A stretch of 64,000 nt of DNA from Rhizobium freirei PRF 81 (GTDB taxonomy: Bacteria > Pseudomonadota > Alphaproteobacteria > Rhizobiales > Rhizobiaceae): the NCBI RefSeq assembly GCF_000359745.1, contig NZ_AQHN01000054.1, forward strand, positions 1-64,000, written 5' to 3'. Position numbers and translations under genes: made by a program. A model generated the notes under the pieces. That model did not search any database and had not been told where the DNA came from. It saw only the letters and a list, made by a program, of their open reading frames with translations. Positions 1-9,187 of the stretch are shown here, piece by piece. Each line of letters begins with the position of its first letter. Position 1 is the stretch's first letter.

Positions 1-51
1 GGTACTTCCGTCTTGAGGTCAATGGCCCACTTTTGAAAAAGTGCGAAAATC

Positions 52-276
52 TTATAAGCTTATGAAAAGGTTATGATTTTCTATGTATGAACGATTTAGC
101 CGCATCTGAGCTGCCTTCTCGGCGTCGCCATAGCTCGGTGCAGCCGTGAAAAGATTGTGCGTCTCGGCATACAGGGGCCGTTCGAACACGCTTTCGACCG
201 ATCCGGCCTCAACGATAGCCCTCCCCTTTGCGACAATGATCCGGCGGCCGTTGCGCTCGACCGCCTTCCAAATCAT
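52..276 (-). pseudogene. Remnant of an ABC transporter ATPase C-terminus
   Basis: This is a 74-residue open frame without Walker A, signature or Walker B. Its middle (KGRAIVEAGSVESVFERP followed by LFTAAP) resembles the tail of peptide/nickel-type ABC ATPases, where a 'GRIVE-G-..-VF--P-HPYT--LL-A-P' segment follows the H-loop. Nothing upstream on the same strand supplies the rest of the ATPase, so I read it as the leftover 3' end of a deleted gene. It could instead be a chance frame; the tail similarity is the only support. Confidence 0.4.
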
Positions 277-394
277 CCGAAGTGAGTGCCATCGGCACGC
301 CGACCAGGTTCATCAGCCGGGCAATATTTTCGTGGCGGGCAAGTCCGTCCAGCTCGCTAGAGAGCCGCAAGAGCTGTTCCACGGAGCTGAGCGC

Positions 395-817
395 TCACGC
401 CAGGCCCGGCCGGCCCAGCCTGACGGCCAGCACATTGCCCGGTCCGTGCACGGCGGCGAAGAGCAGACCAGCCAGGAAAGTGAAATGGTCGACAAAGAAG
501 CCGAATTCGGCCTGGTTGCCTGCCCAATGCGCCGGACCGTGGAACGAGAAGCCGAGGAAGATGACGTAGACGGCAGCGACGATCGCTGCTGGGCTGAAGA
601 AGGCGCCGCTCAGGAAGGCGAAGACCAGCAGCGCTTCGAGGATCGCCGCGCACCAGGCCAAAAACAGCGGGAACGGAAAACCGGCGGCGGCGATGTAGCC
701 AGCCGTTGCGCTCATATCCATGAACTTGAACGAAACGGCCATCAGGAAGACAGCGGCGAAGATCAGGCGGGCGATGAGAATGGCGGCAGTCTGCCAGATT
801 GATTGAGTGTTTTCCAC
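395..817 (-). CDS. DoxX family membrane protein
   Basis: A protein of about 140 residues with four hydrophobic segments, typical in size and layout of the DoxX/DoxD-like family of small inner-membrane proteins. It opens with a membrane helix rich in Ala, Ile and Phe and has the family's polar break near FHGPAHWAG before the last helix. I chose the GTG at 817 because GGAGGG lies 5 bases upstream; the frame stays open to 919 but without a better start. Family members are loosely linked to redox or thiol stress and quinone-dependent reactions, but the role here is unknown. No operon partner is visible on this strand. Confidence 0.75.
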   Translation of the reverse strand: MENTQSIWQTAAILIARLIFAAVFLMAVSFKFMDMSATAGYIAAAGFPFPLFLAWCAAILEALLVFAFLSGAFFSPAAIVAAVYVIFLGFSFHGPAHWAGNQAEFGFFVDHFTFLAGLLFAAVHGPGNVLAVRLGRPGLA

Positions 818-1019
818 GATGTCCCTCCGGGTTGAAGCGGTTGATGCTCCAAGGACGGCCAGCACGGGGAGATTCCGACAGAGAGGTTGCGATTTTTTTA
901 AGGAGGCAATCACGCGCATCGCATGACGCGGTCGATCCCGGATTTTTCCGATCGCCCTGCCCTACTGCAGAGTTAGTTGCGGTCTTTGCCAATGTGGCAC
1001 GTCGGCTTCTGCTTTTCCC

Positions 1020-1068
1020 ATGGGAGATTACCGCCGGCCTTCTCGCGTCGCTGGCCGGCGGCTCCCAT
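1020..1068 (-). terminator. Long GC-rich stem-loop after the epimerase gene
   Basis: CCGCCGGCC (1031-1039) pairs perfectly with GGCCGGCGG (1053-1061). Outside a 4-base bulge, ATGGGAG (1020-1026) pairs with CTCCCAT (1062-1068). The structure lies 28 bases past the stop of the last gene of the sugar operon, so it is a likely transcript end, although no clear U-tract follows. Confidence 0.5.
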
Positions 1069-1095
1069 CTGGCAAGCCTAGTGCTGGCGTAGACG

Positions 1096-2370
1096 CTAGA
1101 GTGCCGCCTGGTAATAGGTGCGAATGACGCTGCGGACGGCTTCCAGCACCAGCGCACGCGCCTTTGCTTCTACTCTACCGGCCGCGACGGCCGGATAGAG
1201 GGCGCCGAGATACTGGCTGACCAGGGTCTCCGGCAGTTCTCGTGCGCCGAGCCGTTCGAACAGGCGCTCGACCAGGGCGGCAGCGTCGTGATGCGGCCAG
1301 TAATAGCGGATACGGTCGCTATAGGAGAAATGCCGCTGTACGCGCAGCTCCCCCTCGTTGCCGTGATAATATTTTTGCCAGTTCTTGGGCTCTGCGAGCA
1401 GCAGCGCTTCCATGCCCTGGCGCAAGGTCTCCGGGCTGCCGTCGAGAAATGCAGCGATCTGGTCGAGACCGTAGAGCGCTTCGCGAAGCGCGAAGGTCAA
1501 GCCCGGGCCGACCTTCAGAATGGCAAAGCCGTCTTCGACGAGCGCCCGCAATGCGGAGGCCGGCTGATAATCGGTCGAATGCGCTTCGAAGACGAATTGC
1601 GGCATGTGGCGCAGAACGCCGCTGAGATCGCGAGCGGCCATACGGTCGTAGACCACGACGTTTTCGTTGCCGAACTCGACGCCTGGCTGCACCACGACGC
1701 CAATGGCACGGGCAAAAGCGCTTTCGAGACCAAGGGCGGCAAAGGCGCGGCGGTGCACCTCGACGGTTTCCAGAGCTGCCGCCGGGCTGGTCAGTTCCAG
1801 GTGGTCAAGCGCTTCCATGGCGCCGCCGGGGATCGGCACTTCCGTACCGATAATATAGACGGGCAGATCATAGTCCGAGCCCGCCGCTGCCTTTTCGGCC
1901 ACCAGCGCAAGCCGCGCGGCGCGTTCGGCGGTGATGTCATCCGACAAGGCCACCGGCTCGCCTGCGCAGCCCATCGAAGTATCGAGGTGGATTTTCGTGA
2001 AGCCGGCGCGAACGAAGGCGTCCATCATCACTTCCGAGCGCTGCATCGCCTCCTCTGCCGGCAGATGCTTCCAGGGGTTGGGGCCGAGATGGTCGCCACC
2101 GAGGATCAGCCGGCGCTTGTCGAAGCCGACGCGGGCGGCGATTTCTTCTACGAAACGGCGGAAATCGGCAGGTGTCATGCCGGTATAGCCGCCCTCCTGG
2201 TTGACCTGGTTGCAAGTGGCCTCGATCAGCACGTCCGTATCGGTCGCAAGTCCCTCCAGGAAGGCGGCTTCGATGACGAGCGGATGAGCCGAGCAAATGG
2301 AAGCAATGCCGCGCCGTTCGCCGGCCGCGTAGCGCGCAGGAAGCGTGCCGAGGGTCTTGGTGCTGCTCAT
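1096..2370 (-). CDS. GatZ/KbaZ (COG4573) family protein, probable tagatose-6-phosphate 4-epimerase
   Basis: A 424-residue full-length member of the family once called the non-catalytic subunit of class II tagatose-bisphosphate aldolase. Visible family motifs are CNQVNQEGGYTGM near residue 53 and GGDHLGPNPW near residue 91, plus HLDTSMGCAGEP. No GatY/KbaY aldolase partner is nearby. In Agrobacterium, a stand-alone member encoded beside a PfkB kinase and a sugar ABC importer was shown to be D-tagatose-6-phosphate 4-epimerase, giving fructose-6-phosphate. The neighbourhood here is the same type, so I infer that activity. The start overlaps the stop of the kinase gene by 4 bases (ATGA), so the two are translationally coupled. 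It is the last gene of the operon. Confidence 0.75.
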   Translation of the reverse strand: MSSTKTLGTLPARYAAGERRGIASICSAHPLVIEAAFLEGLATDTDVLIEATCNQVNQEGGYTGMTPADFRRFVEEIAARVGFDKRRLILGGDHLGPNPWKHLPAEEAMQRSEVMMDAFVRAGFTKIHLDTSMGCAGEPVALSDDITAERAARLALVAEKAAAGSDYDLPVYIIGTEVPIPGGAMEALDHLELTSPAAALETVEVHRRAFAALGLESAFARAIGVVVQPGVEFGNENVVVYDRMAARDLSGVLRHMPQFVFEAHSTDYQPASALRALVEDGFAILKVGPGLTFALREALYGLDQIAAFLDGSPETLRQGMEALLLAEPKNWQKYYHGNEGELRVQRHFSYSDRIRYYWPHHDAAALVERLFERLGARELPETLVSQYLGALYPAVAAGRVEAKARALVLEAVRSVIRTYYQAAL

Positions 2371-3329
2371 GACGATACTCCGGAAAGATTACGGGCGGCG
2401 AGGAAGGCTTCGATTTCGGCCATGCTGGAGGTGCCTTCCATCGGCCCCTTGACGCCCACGGCGCGCGCGCCCGTGGCATTGGCGATGACGAGGGCCTTGT
2501 CTGCGGCCATGCCGCGCAGCCAGCAGGTGACGAATGCCGCACCGAAACTGTCGCCGGCGCCGGTCGGGTCGACCTCTTCCACCTTGAAGGCCGGAGCCAG
2601 CGTCGCGCCGGAGGCGTCGAAATAGCTGGCACCTTCGGCGCCGCGCTTGATCACGACAGCCTTGATACCGCGCGCCAGCAATTCCGCGACAGCAACCTTT
2701 TCGTCGGTGGCTTTGGTAAACAGGAAGATTTCCGCGCCGCTCGGCATAAAGAGGTCGGTATTCTCAAGCGCATGGCCGAGCGCCTCGCGCATGCCCGGCA
2801 GCTCCAGCATTTCCTTGCGGATGTTGGGATCGAAGGAGACCGTGCCGCCCTTCGCCTTGATGCGTCGCGTCGCCTCATGAATAGCGGCGACGATGCCGTC
2901 GGAGAAAAGGGCCGAGCCCATGATATGCAAGTGATCGGCAGTTTCGACCAGCGCCTCGGCTGCAGGCGTCAGACCAATGGCCGAGCAGGCGCTGTGCTTG
3001 ATATTGAAGATGAAGTCCCGGTTGCCGTCCTGCCGGTAGCGCACGAAGGCGCTGCCGGTCGCCGCCGTCGGATGCACCGCAATAGCCGAGACATCCGCGC
3101 CATCATTCCTTAGGCGCTCGACATTGAGCGCGCCGAAATCGTCATTGCCGACGGTGCTGACGATGCCGCAGGGCTGGCCGAGCTTGGCTGCCTGGTCGAT
3201 GAAGATCGCCGGAGCGCCGGAGGCAAAGGGGCCGATCAGCGGGATGGCAGAACGGAAACCATTACCGGTCTCGACCGCCATGATCTCGACGACGATCTCG
3301 CCGATGGTGATGATCTTCTTCATGCTCAC
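2367..3329 (-). CDS. PfkB-family carbohydrate kinase, probable tagatose kinase
   Basis: A 320-residue ribokinase-like sugar kinase. The second PfkB signature is clear (DPTGAGDSFGAAF near residue 255), with the catalytic Asp in GAGDSFGA. An N-terminal ITIGEIVVEIMAVE strand and a glycine-rich substrate lid region are also typical. Coupling to the GatZ-type epimerase gene (ATGA overlap) and to the permease gene upstream (also ATGA) suggests that it phosphorylates the imported ketohexose, most simply D-tagatose to tagatose-6-phosphate. Other substrates (fructose, 2-keto-3-deoxygluconate) belong to the same fold and cannot be excluded from sequence alone. Confidence 0.8.
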   Translation of the reverse strand: MSMKKIITIGEIVVEIMAVETGNGFRSAIPLIGPFASGAPAIFIDQAAKLGQPCGIVSTVGNDDFGALNVERLRNDGADVSAIAVHPTAATGSAFVRYRQDGNRDFIFNIKHSACSAIGLTPAAEALVETADHLHIMGSALFSDGIVAAIHEATRRIKAKGGTVSFDPNIRKEMLELPGMREALGHALENTDLFMPSGAEIFLFTKATDEKVAVAELLARGIKAVVIKRGAEGASYFDASGATLAPAFKVEEVDPTGAGDSFGAAFVTCWLRGMAADKALVIANATGARAVGVKGPMEGTSSMAEIEAFLAARNLSGVSS

Positions 3330-4321
3330 GTCCGTACCGCCTTGCTGCGCACGTCGAGCCAGACGGCGATGAGGATGACGAGGCCTTTGACGATGAGCTG
3401 ATAGAAATACGGCACCGACAGCATATTCATGCCGTTATTGATGACGCCGATGATCAATGCGCCGAGGATGGTGCCGACCATCGTGCCGACGCCGCCGGCA
3501 AGCGAGGTGCCGCCGAGCACGACCGCCGCGATGGCGTCAAGCTCGTAGCCCATGCCGGAATTGGTCTGCGCCGAGGACAGGCGCGAAGAGAGCAGGATGC
3601 CGCTGATCGCAGCCATCACGCCTGATATCATGAAGACGATGATCTTGATGCGATCGACGCGGATGCCGGAATAAACGGCCGCTTCGCGGTTGCCGCCGGA
3701 AAGGTAGACCTGCCGGCCGAAGATCGACTTGGACAGGACGATGTGGTTGATCGCAAAGAGCACGCCCATGATCCAGATGATGATCGGAAGCCCGAGGAAA
3801 CTATCGGAGCCGATGGCGAGCCAAGCATCATTGTCGATCATGGCCGGTGCGCCATTGGTCGGCAGGCTGACGATGCCGCGGAAAATGCCCATGGTCGCAA
3901 CCGTGACAATGAAGGATGGCAGCATCAGCTTCGCAGAGAGCGCTCCGTTCAGCCCGCCCATGATAACGCCTGCCGCGAGCGTCAGGAGAATGGTCGGCAG
4001 AAAGCCGAAGCCCATGGCAAAGGCCTGCGCCGCCACCATGCCGGCAACCGCGATGATCGAGCCGATCGAAAGGTCGATCTCGCCAAGCAGAATGACATAG
4101 GTCATGCCGTAGGCCGCAACGGCGACCACCGCCACCTGCTGCATGATGTTCATGAAGTTATTGAGGGCGAGGAAGCGCGGGCTCAACACCGAGAAGACGA
4201 TGCAGAGCACGGCGAGCGAAATGATGATGCCGCCATACTGGCGCACCATCGGCGAGCGGAAGAATGACTGGCGGACTTCGGCGTCCGCTACCTTACTCTG
4301 CGTAGTATGGACATTGCTCAT
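3326..4321 (-). CDS. Sugar ABC transporter permease (RbsC-like)
   Basis: A 331-residue polytopic permease of the ribose/xylose/galactose (CUT2) class, with many hydrophobic helices and the segment TSLAGGVGTMVGTILGALI near the C-terminus that is conserved in RbsC. I placed the start at 4321 (MSNVHTTQ), where it overlaps the ATPase stop by 4 bases; the longer open frame to 4585 is out of keeping with the family and lies inside the ATPase gene. It forms the membrane channel with the ATPase and binding protein encoded upstream. CUT2 importers use one permease gene as a homodimer, which fits the single permease here. Confidence 0.9.
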   Translation of the reverse strand: MSNVHTTQSKVADAEVRQSFFRSPMVRQYGGIIISLAVLCIVFSVLSPRFLALNNFMNIMQQVAVVAVAAYGMTYVILLGEIDLSIGSIIAVAGMVAAQAFAMGFGFLPTILLTLAAGVIMGGLNGALSAKLMLPSFIVTVATMGIFRGIVSLPTNGAPAMIDNDAWLAIGSDSFLGLPIIIWIMGVLFAINHIVLSKSIFGRQVYLSGGNREAAVYSGIRVDRIKIIVFMISGVMAAISGILLSSRLSSAQTNSGMGYELDAIAAVVLGGTSLAGGVGTMVGTILGALIIGVINNGMNMLSVPYFYQLIVKGLVILIAVWLDVRSKAVRT

Positions 4322-5862
4322 GCGTGCATCCCCGCTGCATAGGTCATAACGGTTTCGGGCGTGAGGCCTTCGGCATCGAGCACGGCCGCCAGGCTCCTGT
4401 TGTGCATCACTGCGACGCGATCGCTGAGGCCAAGCACTTCTGGCAGTTCCGAGGAGACCATCAGGATCGCCGCGCCCTCGGCGGCGAGCTCGCGGATGAT
4501 GCGATAGATCTCGAATTTCGCGCCGACGTCGACGCCGCGCGTCGGTTCGTCGAGGATCAGAACGCGCGGCCTGATCTGCAGCCACTTGGCAAGCACGATC
4601 TTCTGCTGGTTGCCGCCGCTGAGAGAGCCGGTGCTGGTGTCGATCGAGGCTGCCTTGATGGCAAGGCGCAACACTTCCGCCTTGGCGGCGGCGCGCTCGG
4701 CACTGCCGCGCATCAGGCCGAACGGGCCGGCAAGCTGCTTCAGCGCCACCATGTTGACGTTGCGCTCGACGCTGTGCGCAAGCACGAGACCTTCTTCCTT
4801 GCGGTTCTCAGTCACGAAGGCGATGCCGTGACGGATCGCGTCCGAGGGCGAGGCAAGCGTCAGCGGCTTGCCGTCGAGGAAGATCTGTCCTTCCGGACGC
4901 TCCATGCCAAAGAGCGCCTTCATGATGTCGGACCGGCCGGAACCGATCAGGCCGAAAAGGCCAACGACCTCGCCGGGCTTCACATCAATGGAGACCTCAT
5001 GGAATTTCCCCGGCACCGTCAGGTTTTTCGTCGCCAGGACAGGCGCCGTGCTCTCGGCCGGCCGTGGAGCGACGCGCGGCGGATAGATATCCTGCATTTC
5101 GCGGCCGACCATCAGCGCGATCAGTTTGTCGATACTGGTCTCGCTCTTTTCCGTCGTTGTCACATATTCGCCGTCGCGAATGACGGTAATGTCGTCGGAA
5201 AGCCGCATGATTTCTTCCATGCGGTGCGAAATATAGATGATCGCCTTGCCGCGTGCCTTCAGCCGCTCGATGATCGAGAACAGGATTTCCGCCTCGCTAT
5301 CGGAAAGCGACGATGTCGGTTCGTCCAGGATGATCACATCCGCAGGCAGGCTAAGCCCCTTGGCGATCTCGACGAGCTGGCGCTGGGCAATGGAGAGATC
5401 GCCCACCTTAGCGTGAACGTTGACCGGCAGGCCGAGATCTTCGATCAGCGCTTCGGCCTTGGCGACAAGTACGCGATCGCGGACGAAACCAAAGCGGCTC
5501 GGCTCGTGGCTGGCGAAAATGTTCTGCGCGACCGAAAGGTTCCGGCAGAGGCTGAGTTCCTGGAAAACGATGGAAATGCCGTGCCCGCGGGCGTCGCGCG
5601 GGTTTTGCGGCTGATACGCCTTGCCGGCGAGCAGGATTTCGCCGGAGGTCGGCTTGTAGACCCCCGCGAGGATCTTCATCAGCGTCGACTTGCCCGCACC
5701 GTTTTCACCCAGCAGCGTGTGCACACGACCGCGGCGAACCTTAAGATTCATGCGCTTCAACGCCTGCACGACACCGAAGGACTTGGCGACATCACGGATC
5801 TCCAGCACCGTCGCAGCGTCTCGCGATGTCTCTTCCTTTATGGCTGCATTGTTCTGTGTCAC
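4318..5862 (-). CDS. Sugar ABC transporter ATP-binding protein (RbsA/MglA-like, two ATPase domains)
   Basis: A 514-residue protein with two fused ABC domains, as usual for CUT2 importers. The first domain carries Walker A GENGAGKST, signature LSIAQRQLVEIAKG and Walker B VIILDEPTSSL. The second has a degenerate P-loop (LIGSGRSDIMKALFG), signature LSGGNQQKIVLAKWL and Walker B LILDEPTRGVDVG. I chose the GTG at 5862, since GGGGAGGAG sits just upstream; the frame extends to 5886 without a ribosome site. It powers uptake for the binding protein encoded 143 bases upstream. Confidence 0.92.
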   Translation of the reverse strand: MTQNNAAIKEETSRDAATVLEIRDVAKSFGVVQALKRMNLKVRRGRVHTLLGENGAGKSTLMKILAGVYKPTSGEILLAGKAYQPQNPRDARGHGISIVFQELSLCRNLSVAQNIFASHEPSRFGFVRDRVLVAKAEALIEDLGLPVNVHAKVGDLSIAQRQLVEIAKGLSLPADVIILDEPTSSLSDSEAEILFSIIERLKARGKAIIYISHRMEEIMRLSDDITVIRDGEYVTTTEKSETSIDKLIALMVGREMQDIYPPRVAPRPAESTAPVLATKNLTVPGKFHEVSIDVKPGEVVGLFGLIGSGRSDIMKALFGMERPEGQIFLDGKPLTLASPSDAIRHGIAFVTENRKEEGLVLAHSVERNVNMVALKQLAGPFGLMRGSAERAAAKAEVLRLAIKAASIDTSTGSLSGGNQQKIVLAKWLQIRPRVLILDEPTRGVDVGAKFEIYRIIRELAAEGAAILMVSSELPEVLGLSDRVAVMHNRSLAAVLDAEGLTPETVMTYAAGMHA

Positions 5863-5970
5863 GCACGCTCCTCCCCGGCCGCGCACTCGGCGGCGGCAAG
5901 CCCGGCTGTTGGCGAATGAAACGGACCGCAGTCCGCGCGACGGATGGCAGATGGCCGCCCGTACAACATG

Positions 5971-5998
5971 ATGGCGGCGGCCCTGCGGCCGCCGCCAT
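5971..5998 (-). other. Intercistronic stem-loop between binding-protein and ATPase genes
   Basis: ATGGCGGCGGCC (5971-5982) and GGCCGCCGCCAT (5987-5998) form a perfect 12-bp stem with a 4-base loop, starting 8 bases past the binding-protein stop codon. Such hairpins commonly protect the 3' end of the binding-protein message or attenuate read-through, giving excess binding protein over membrane parts. Confidence 0.6.
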
Positions 5999-6005
5999 AT
6001 GCAGA

Positions 6006-6908
6006 TTACTTGGTCTCGCCGGCCTTGGTCACGACGCCGGGTACGATCGGCTGCTTGGCCGGAACGGACTCGCCCTTGATGACCTTGACGGCGGTTTCGA
6101 CGGCAACCTTGCCCATCTGGTCCGGATACTGGGCGATGACGCCGACCATGACCGGATCGTTCTTAACGGCGTTACGCGCCTCTTCCATGCCGTCGAAGCC
6201 GATGACTTTGACCTGACTTTCCAGCTTGGCGGCCTTCACGGCGGAAGCCGCAGCAAGAGCGGCATCGTCACCGAAGCCGAAGATGCCGACGATGTCGGGG
6301 TTTGCCTGCAGCATGTTCTGTGCAGCAGCCAGAGCTTCCGGACGGGTGATACCCGTCTGGATGGCAGCGATCTTGATGTCCGGATACTTTTCCAGACCCT
6401 TCTTGAAGCCTTCGACGCGATCAACGACCGACTGCACGGTCGGATAGTCGATGACGGCTACCTTGCCCTTGCCGCCGACGCTCTTTGCCATCAACTCGGC
6501 CGCGCGCTCGCCGCCGGCGAAATTGTCCGTGCCGACGAAGGAGGTGACATCGGCATCGACAGCCGGGACGTCGACGGTGATGACCTTGATACCGGCCTTC
6601 TCAGCCTTCTTGATCGCCGCGCGCACGCCCTTGCTATCGACCGGCGAAATGACGATCACGTTGACACCCTTGGTGATAAAGTCCTCGACGTCGGCGAGCT
6701 GCTTGGAAAGGTCCTGATTGGCGATAGCCACTTCCAGCGGAACCTTCTCCGCTTGAGCTTCCTTCTTCATCGCATTCGCGAGCGAAATGTAGAACGGGTG
6801 CTGCTGCGTCAGGAGCGACGCGCCAATACCTTCCGCGGACGCAACTCCCGCCATCAAGGCAAGGGCCGCGCCGGAAAGAAGAATACGACCGAGCGTTTTG
6901 CGAAGCAT
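6006..6908 (-). CDS. Periplasmic sugar-binding protein (RbsB/peripla_BP_4 family)
   Basis: A 300-residue secreted binding protein. A signal peptide is evident: LRKTLGR, then a hydrophobic stretch ending ALMAGVASA, with cleavage after ASA near residue 24. The mature part has the type I periplasmic fold features of ribose-binding proteins: QHPFYISLANAMKKEA, a VNVIVISPVDSKG loop, a GTDNFAGGE segment and the late FGFDGM-like IGFDGMEEA. Start at 6908 has GGAGGA six bases upstream; the longer frame to 7043 is rejected. It is first in the operon and probably binds the ketohexose or a related polyol used by the kinase and epimerase genes downstream. Confidence 0.9.
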   Translation of the reverse strand: MLRKTLGRILLSGAALALMAGVASAEGIGASLLTQQHPFYISLANAMKKEAQAEKVPLEVAIANQDLSKQLADVEDFITKGVNVIVISPVDSKGVRAAIKKAEKAGIKVITVDVPAVDADVTSFVGTDNFAGGERAAELMAKSVGGKGKVAVIDYPTVQSVVDRVEGFKKGLEKYPDIKIAAIQTGITRPEALAAAQNMLQANPDIVGIFGFGDDAALAAASAVKAAKLESQVKVIGFDGMEEARNAVKNDPVMVGVIAQYPDQMGKVAVETAVKVIKGESVPAKQPIVPGVVTKAGETK

Positions 6909-7263
6909 GATTTCCTCCAATGGCCGGCCTTGCCGGCTGCTGTGATGAATGCGTGAAGCCTTCCCTGCCAGCTTGCGGCCAAGGCCGCCTTCCTCTCCTG
7001 CGCAGGACCGATCCACCCGTATCGGGCGACGTTCGTATGCCACCGATTAAACATCGCGTCAATCAATTTTTTTACGCGTGATAAATTTTAAGACCGATGG
7101 AAATTTGCTGGTAACGTTGGATTTGGCGGCTATATATGCGATGAGGAGGTATAACGGCCGGGAATCAGGCACCGATCGCGCTGATAGGCATAAAGAATTA
7201 TTTTTACACATGATAATTGGACGCGGAAATGCGTCGAAACCGTTGCGAATCTCGGAAGCGATC
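6909..7263. other. Divergent intergenic region between sugar operon and LacI regulator
   Basis: This stretch of 355 bases must hold the promoters of both the binding-protein gene (minus) and the regulator (plus). On the minus strand a sigma70-like pair is visible: TTGACG (7062-7057) and CATACG (7039-7034) with 17 bases between. I did not find a clean LacI-type operator; ACGCGT in an A/T-rich setting at about 7073-7078 is the best palindromic core. No other gene is seen. Confidence 0.35.
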
Positions 7264-8292
7264 ATGAGCGAAAGCAAAATCAGGACGATGGAGGAGTTCG
7301 CCGCGGCAAGCGGGCTTTCCCGCCCGACCGTCTCGAAATATTTCGACAATCCCGAGAGCGTGAAGCCCTCCACTCGTGCCCGCATCGAAAAGGCGCTGAA
7401 GGACTACGATTATCGGCCCAACATCTTCGCCGTCAGCCTCAACCGCAAGAATCCGAAAAACATCGGGCTGATCGTCCCGCATATTTCGGATCCCTTCTAT
7501 GCCGAGATCGTCAGACAGATCGAGATGCGCTGCTTTGCGGAAGGCTATTGGACGATCGTGCTGTCATCGCATGGGGAGCGGAAGCTGGAGGCACGGGCCA
7601 TGCGCACCCTGCTCTCTCTGAACATTGCCGGCGTCCTGATGGCGCCGCTCGGCTTCGAGACCGATGCGCGCCTGCTCGAAAACCTCGCCAACGCCATGCC
7701 GACGGTCTTCCTCGACAACAGCATTGGCGACCGGCCCTTTGTCGGCACGGACAACCGCAAGAGCATCGGCAACATCACCGAATATCTGTGCAGGACCGGT
7801 GAACATCCCTGTTTCCTGGAAATGCCGGCGGTCAACCAGAATGCTCTCGAACGGCGCAGCGCCTATATTGCAACCATGGAGCGCCTGGGGCTGGAGCCCG
7901 TTACATTGCCGATACCGGCCAAGGACTGGAATTTCGAGCAATTGGGCTACGAGGCCGCCGGGCGCATGCTTGATGGTTCCGGCTTTCCGACGCGCACTGT
8001 GCTCTGCGCCAACGACCGGCTCGCCTTCGGCGTCATCGCGGCCGCCTTCGAGCGACGCCGGCGCGTCGGGCACGACAGCGATTGCGACCTGCGCGTGGCC
8101 GGCCATGACGACCATCCGCTCAGCCGGTTCACCTGTCCGCCGCTGACCACCATGGCCCAGGACTACCAGGGTATCGCCGCCGCTGGCATCGACATGCTGT
8201 TTTCAAGGATCGGCGGATTGCCGGAACGGTCCAGCGACCAGGGCAAGGCGACGCATCTGGAGGCGCGGCTCATCATGCGACAGTCTGCTTGA
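7264..8292 (+). CDS. LacI-family transcriptional regulator
   Basis: A 342-residue regulator. Residues 4-55 form the LacI helix-turn-helix and hinge (MEEFAAASGLSRPTVSKYF, then STRARIEKAL and DYDYRPN). The remainder is the periplasmic-binding-protein-like effector domain, with GLIVPHISDPFYAEI and a late CANDRLAFGVIAA segment. I chose the ATG at 7264 because the HTH begins right after it; the upstream frame (from 7078) is A/T-rich intergenic sequence. Divergent orientation from the sugar ABC operon makes it the likely repressor of that operon, responding to the transported sugar or its phosphate. Confidence 0.85.
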   Translation: MSESKIRTMEEFAAASGLSRPTVSKYFDNPESVKPSTRARIEKALKDYDYRPNIFAVSLNRKNPKNIGLIVPHISDPFYAEIVRQIEMRCFAEGYWTIVLSSHGERKLEARAMRTLLSLNIAGVLMAPLGFETDARLLENLANAMPTVFLDNSIGDRPFVGTDNRKSIGNITEYLCRTGEHPCFLEMPAVNQNALERRSAYIATMERLGLEPVTLPIPAKDWNFEQLGYEAAGRMLDGSGFPTRTVLCANDRLAFGVIAAAFERRRRVGHDSDCDLRVAGHDDHPLSRFTCPPLTTMAQDYQGIAAAGIDMLFSRIGGLPERSSDQGKATHLEARLIMRQSA

Positions 8293-8329
8293 GACTGCCT
8301 ATGCTCAACACTCCGACGGCGTCGCCTGT

Positions 8330-9187
8330 TTATCCCAACCGTACCCAATCCATGGCCTCGAGCACATAGGGTGCGAATAGGAAATCCCGGATCTCGGTAA
8401 TCCGGTTTTCCGACCATTCGATAAGGACAAAATGTGCCGGCCTTTCCATCGAGCCGGTGCCGTCGAAGACCAGCATGGCAGGCCGTCCTTCGACCGCGCC
8501 GAGGGCGAACCGCCATTTCGCCACTTCGGCGTAGCGGGTGAAATAAGGGGCAATCTTTTCGCGCCCTTGCAATTGCAGCCGATTCACCAGCTCCAGCTTC
8601 ACATCATCGGCAAGCATGGCGCGGATAGCGTCGAAATCCCCGCTGCGAAACATATCGACATAGGCGGAGATCTTCCGACGATCCAGATCGGACATCAGCG
8701 GCAACCTCGGATCTTCAGGTTCGCGCGCAAGCTGCCTGAGCGTCGTGCGCCCCCGCTGGAGCGCAGATTTGGCTGCCGCCGGCGAGCATTCGGCGATGCT
8801 TGCGATCTCCTCGACCGAATGCCCCAGAACATCCTTGAGGATCACCGCGCAGCGCTGGAGTTCAGGCAGCCGCAGAAACCTCTGAAAGCCGATCGCGACG
8901 ATATCCGCCTCGGGCATAGGCTCGGCTTCGATGTCCTCGGTGAGTGGCACAACGGTATTTCGCGACCTGCCGCGAAGGAAGTCCAGGCTGGCATTATGGG
9001 CGATGCGAAACAGCCAGCCCTCAAGATTATCTACCTCCGCACCCTGGTTTCGCGCATGGAGCGCTTTGACGAGGGCATCCTGCAGCACATCCTCGCCATT
9101 GACGGCCGATCCGGTCATACGTGCGCAGTAGCGGTGAAGGCGTGGCCGCAGCGCTTGCAGGCGATCTTCAAAACCGTCCATGTCCAT
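8330..9187 (-). CDS. ECF sigma factor with C-terminal SnoaL-like domain (SigJ/ECF41 type)
   Basis: A 285-residue sigma factor. Region 2 lies near residues 10-75 (GEDVLQDALVKALHAR and WLFRIAHNASLDFLRG). Region 4 lies near 105-160 (LQRCAVILKDVLGHSVEEIA, SALQRGRTTLRQLA). An extra domain of about 110 residues (roughly 175-280) has the look of a SnoaL/NTF2-like fold (YVDMFRSGDFDAIRAMLADDV). In ECF41-type factors this tail controls sigma activity in place of a separate anti-sigma factor. The hydrolase and ABM/EthD genes upstream on the same strand are typical neighbours and may be co-regulated. A classical anti-sigma gene is absent, as expected for this group. Confidence 0.85.
   Translation of the reverse strand: MDMDGFEDRLQALRPRLHRYCARMTGSAVNGEDVLQDALVKALHARNQGAEVDNLEGWLFRIAHNASLDFLRGRSRNTVVPLTEDIEAEPMPEADIVAIGFQRFLRLPELQRCAVILKDVLGHSVEEIASIAECSPAAAKSALQRGRTTLRQLAREPEDPRLPLMSDLDRRKISAYVDMFRSGDFDAIRAMLADDVKLELVNRLQLQGREKIAPYFTRYAEVAKWRFALGAVEGRPAMLVFDGTGSMERPAHFVLIEWSENRITEIRDFLFAPYVLEAMDWVRLG

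Noticed and set aside
1288..2625. 445-codon plus-strand frame over the epimerase and kinase genes
   Set aside because: The minus-strand genes are recognised families coupled by ATGA overlaps; this frame has no domain.
4324..5919. 531-codon frame opposite the sugar ABC ATPase
   Set aside because: The ATPase on the other strand has all motifs; this frame has none and is His/Arg-rich, as expected for a shadow.
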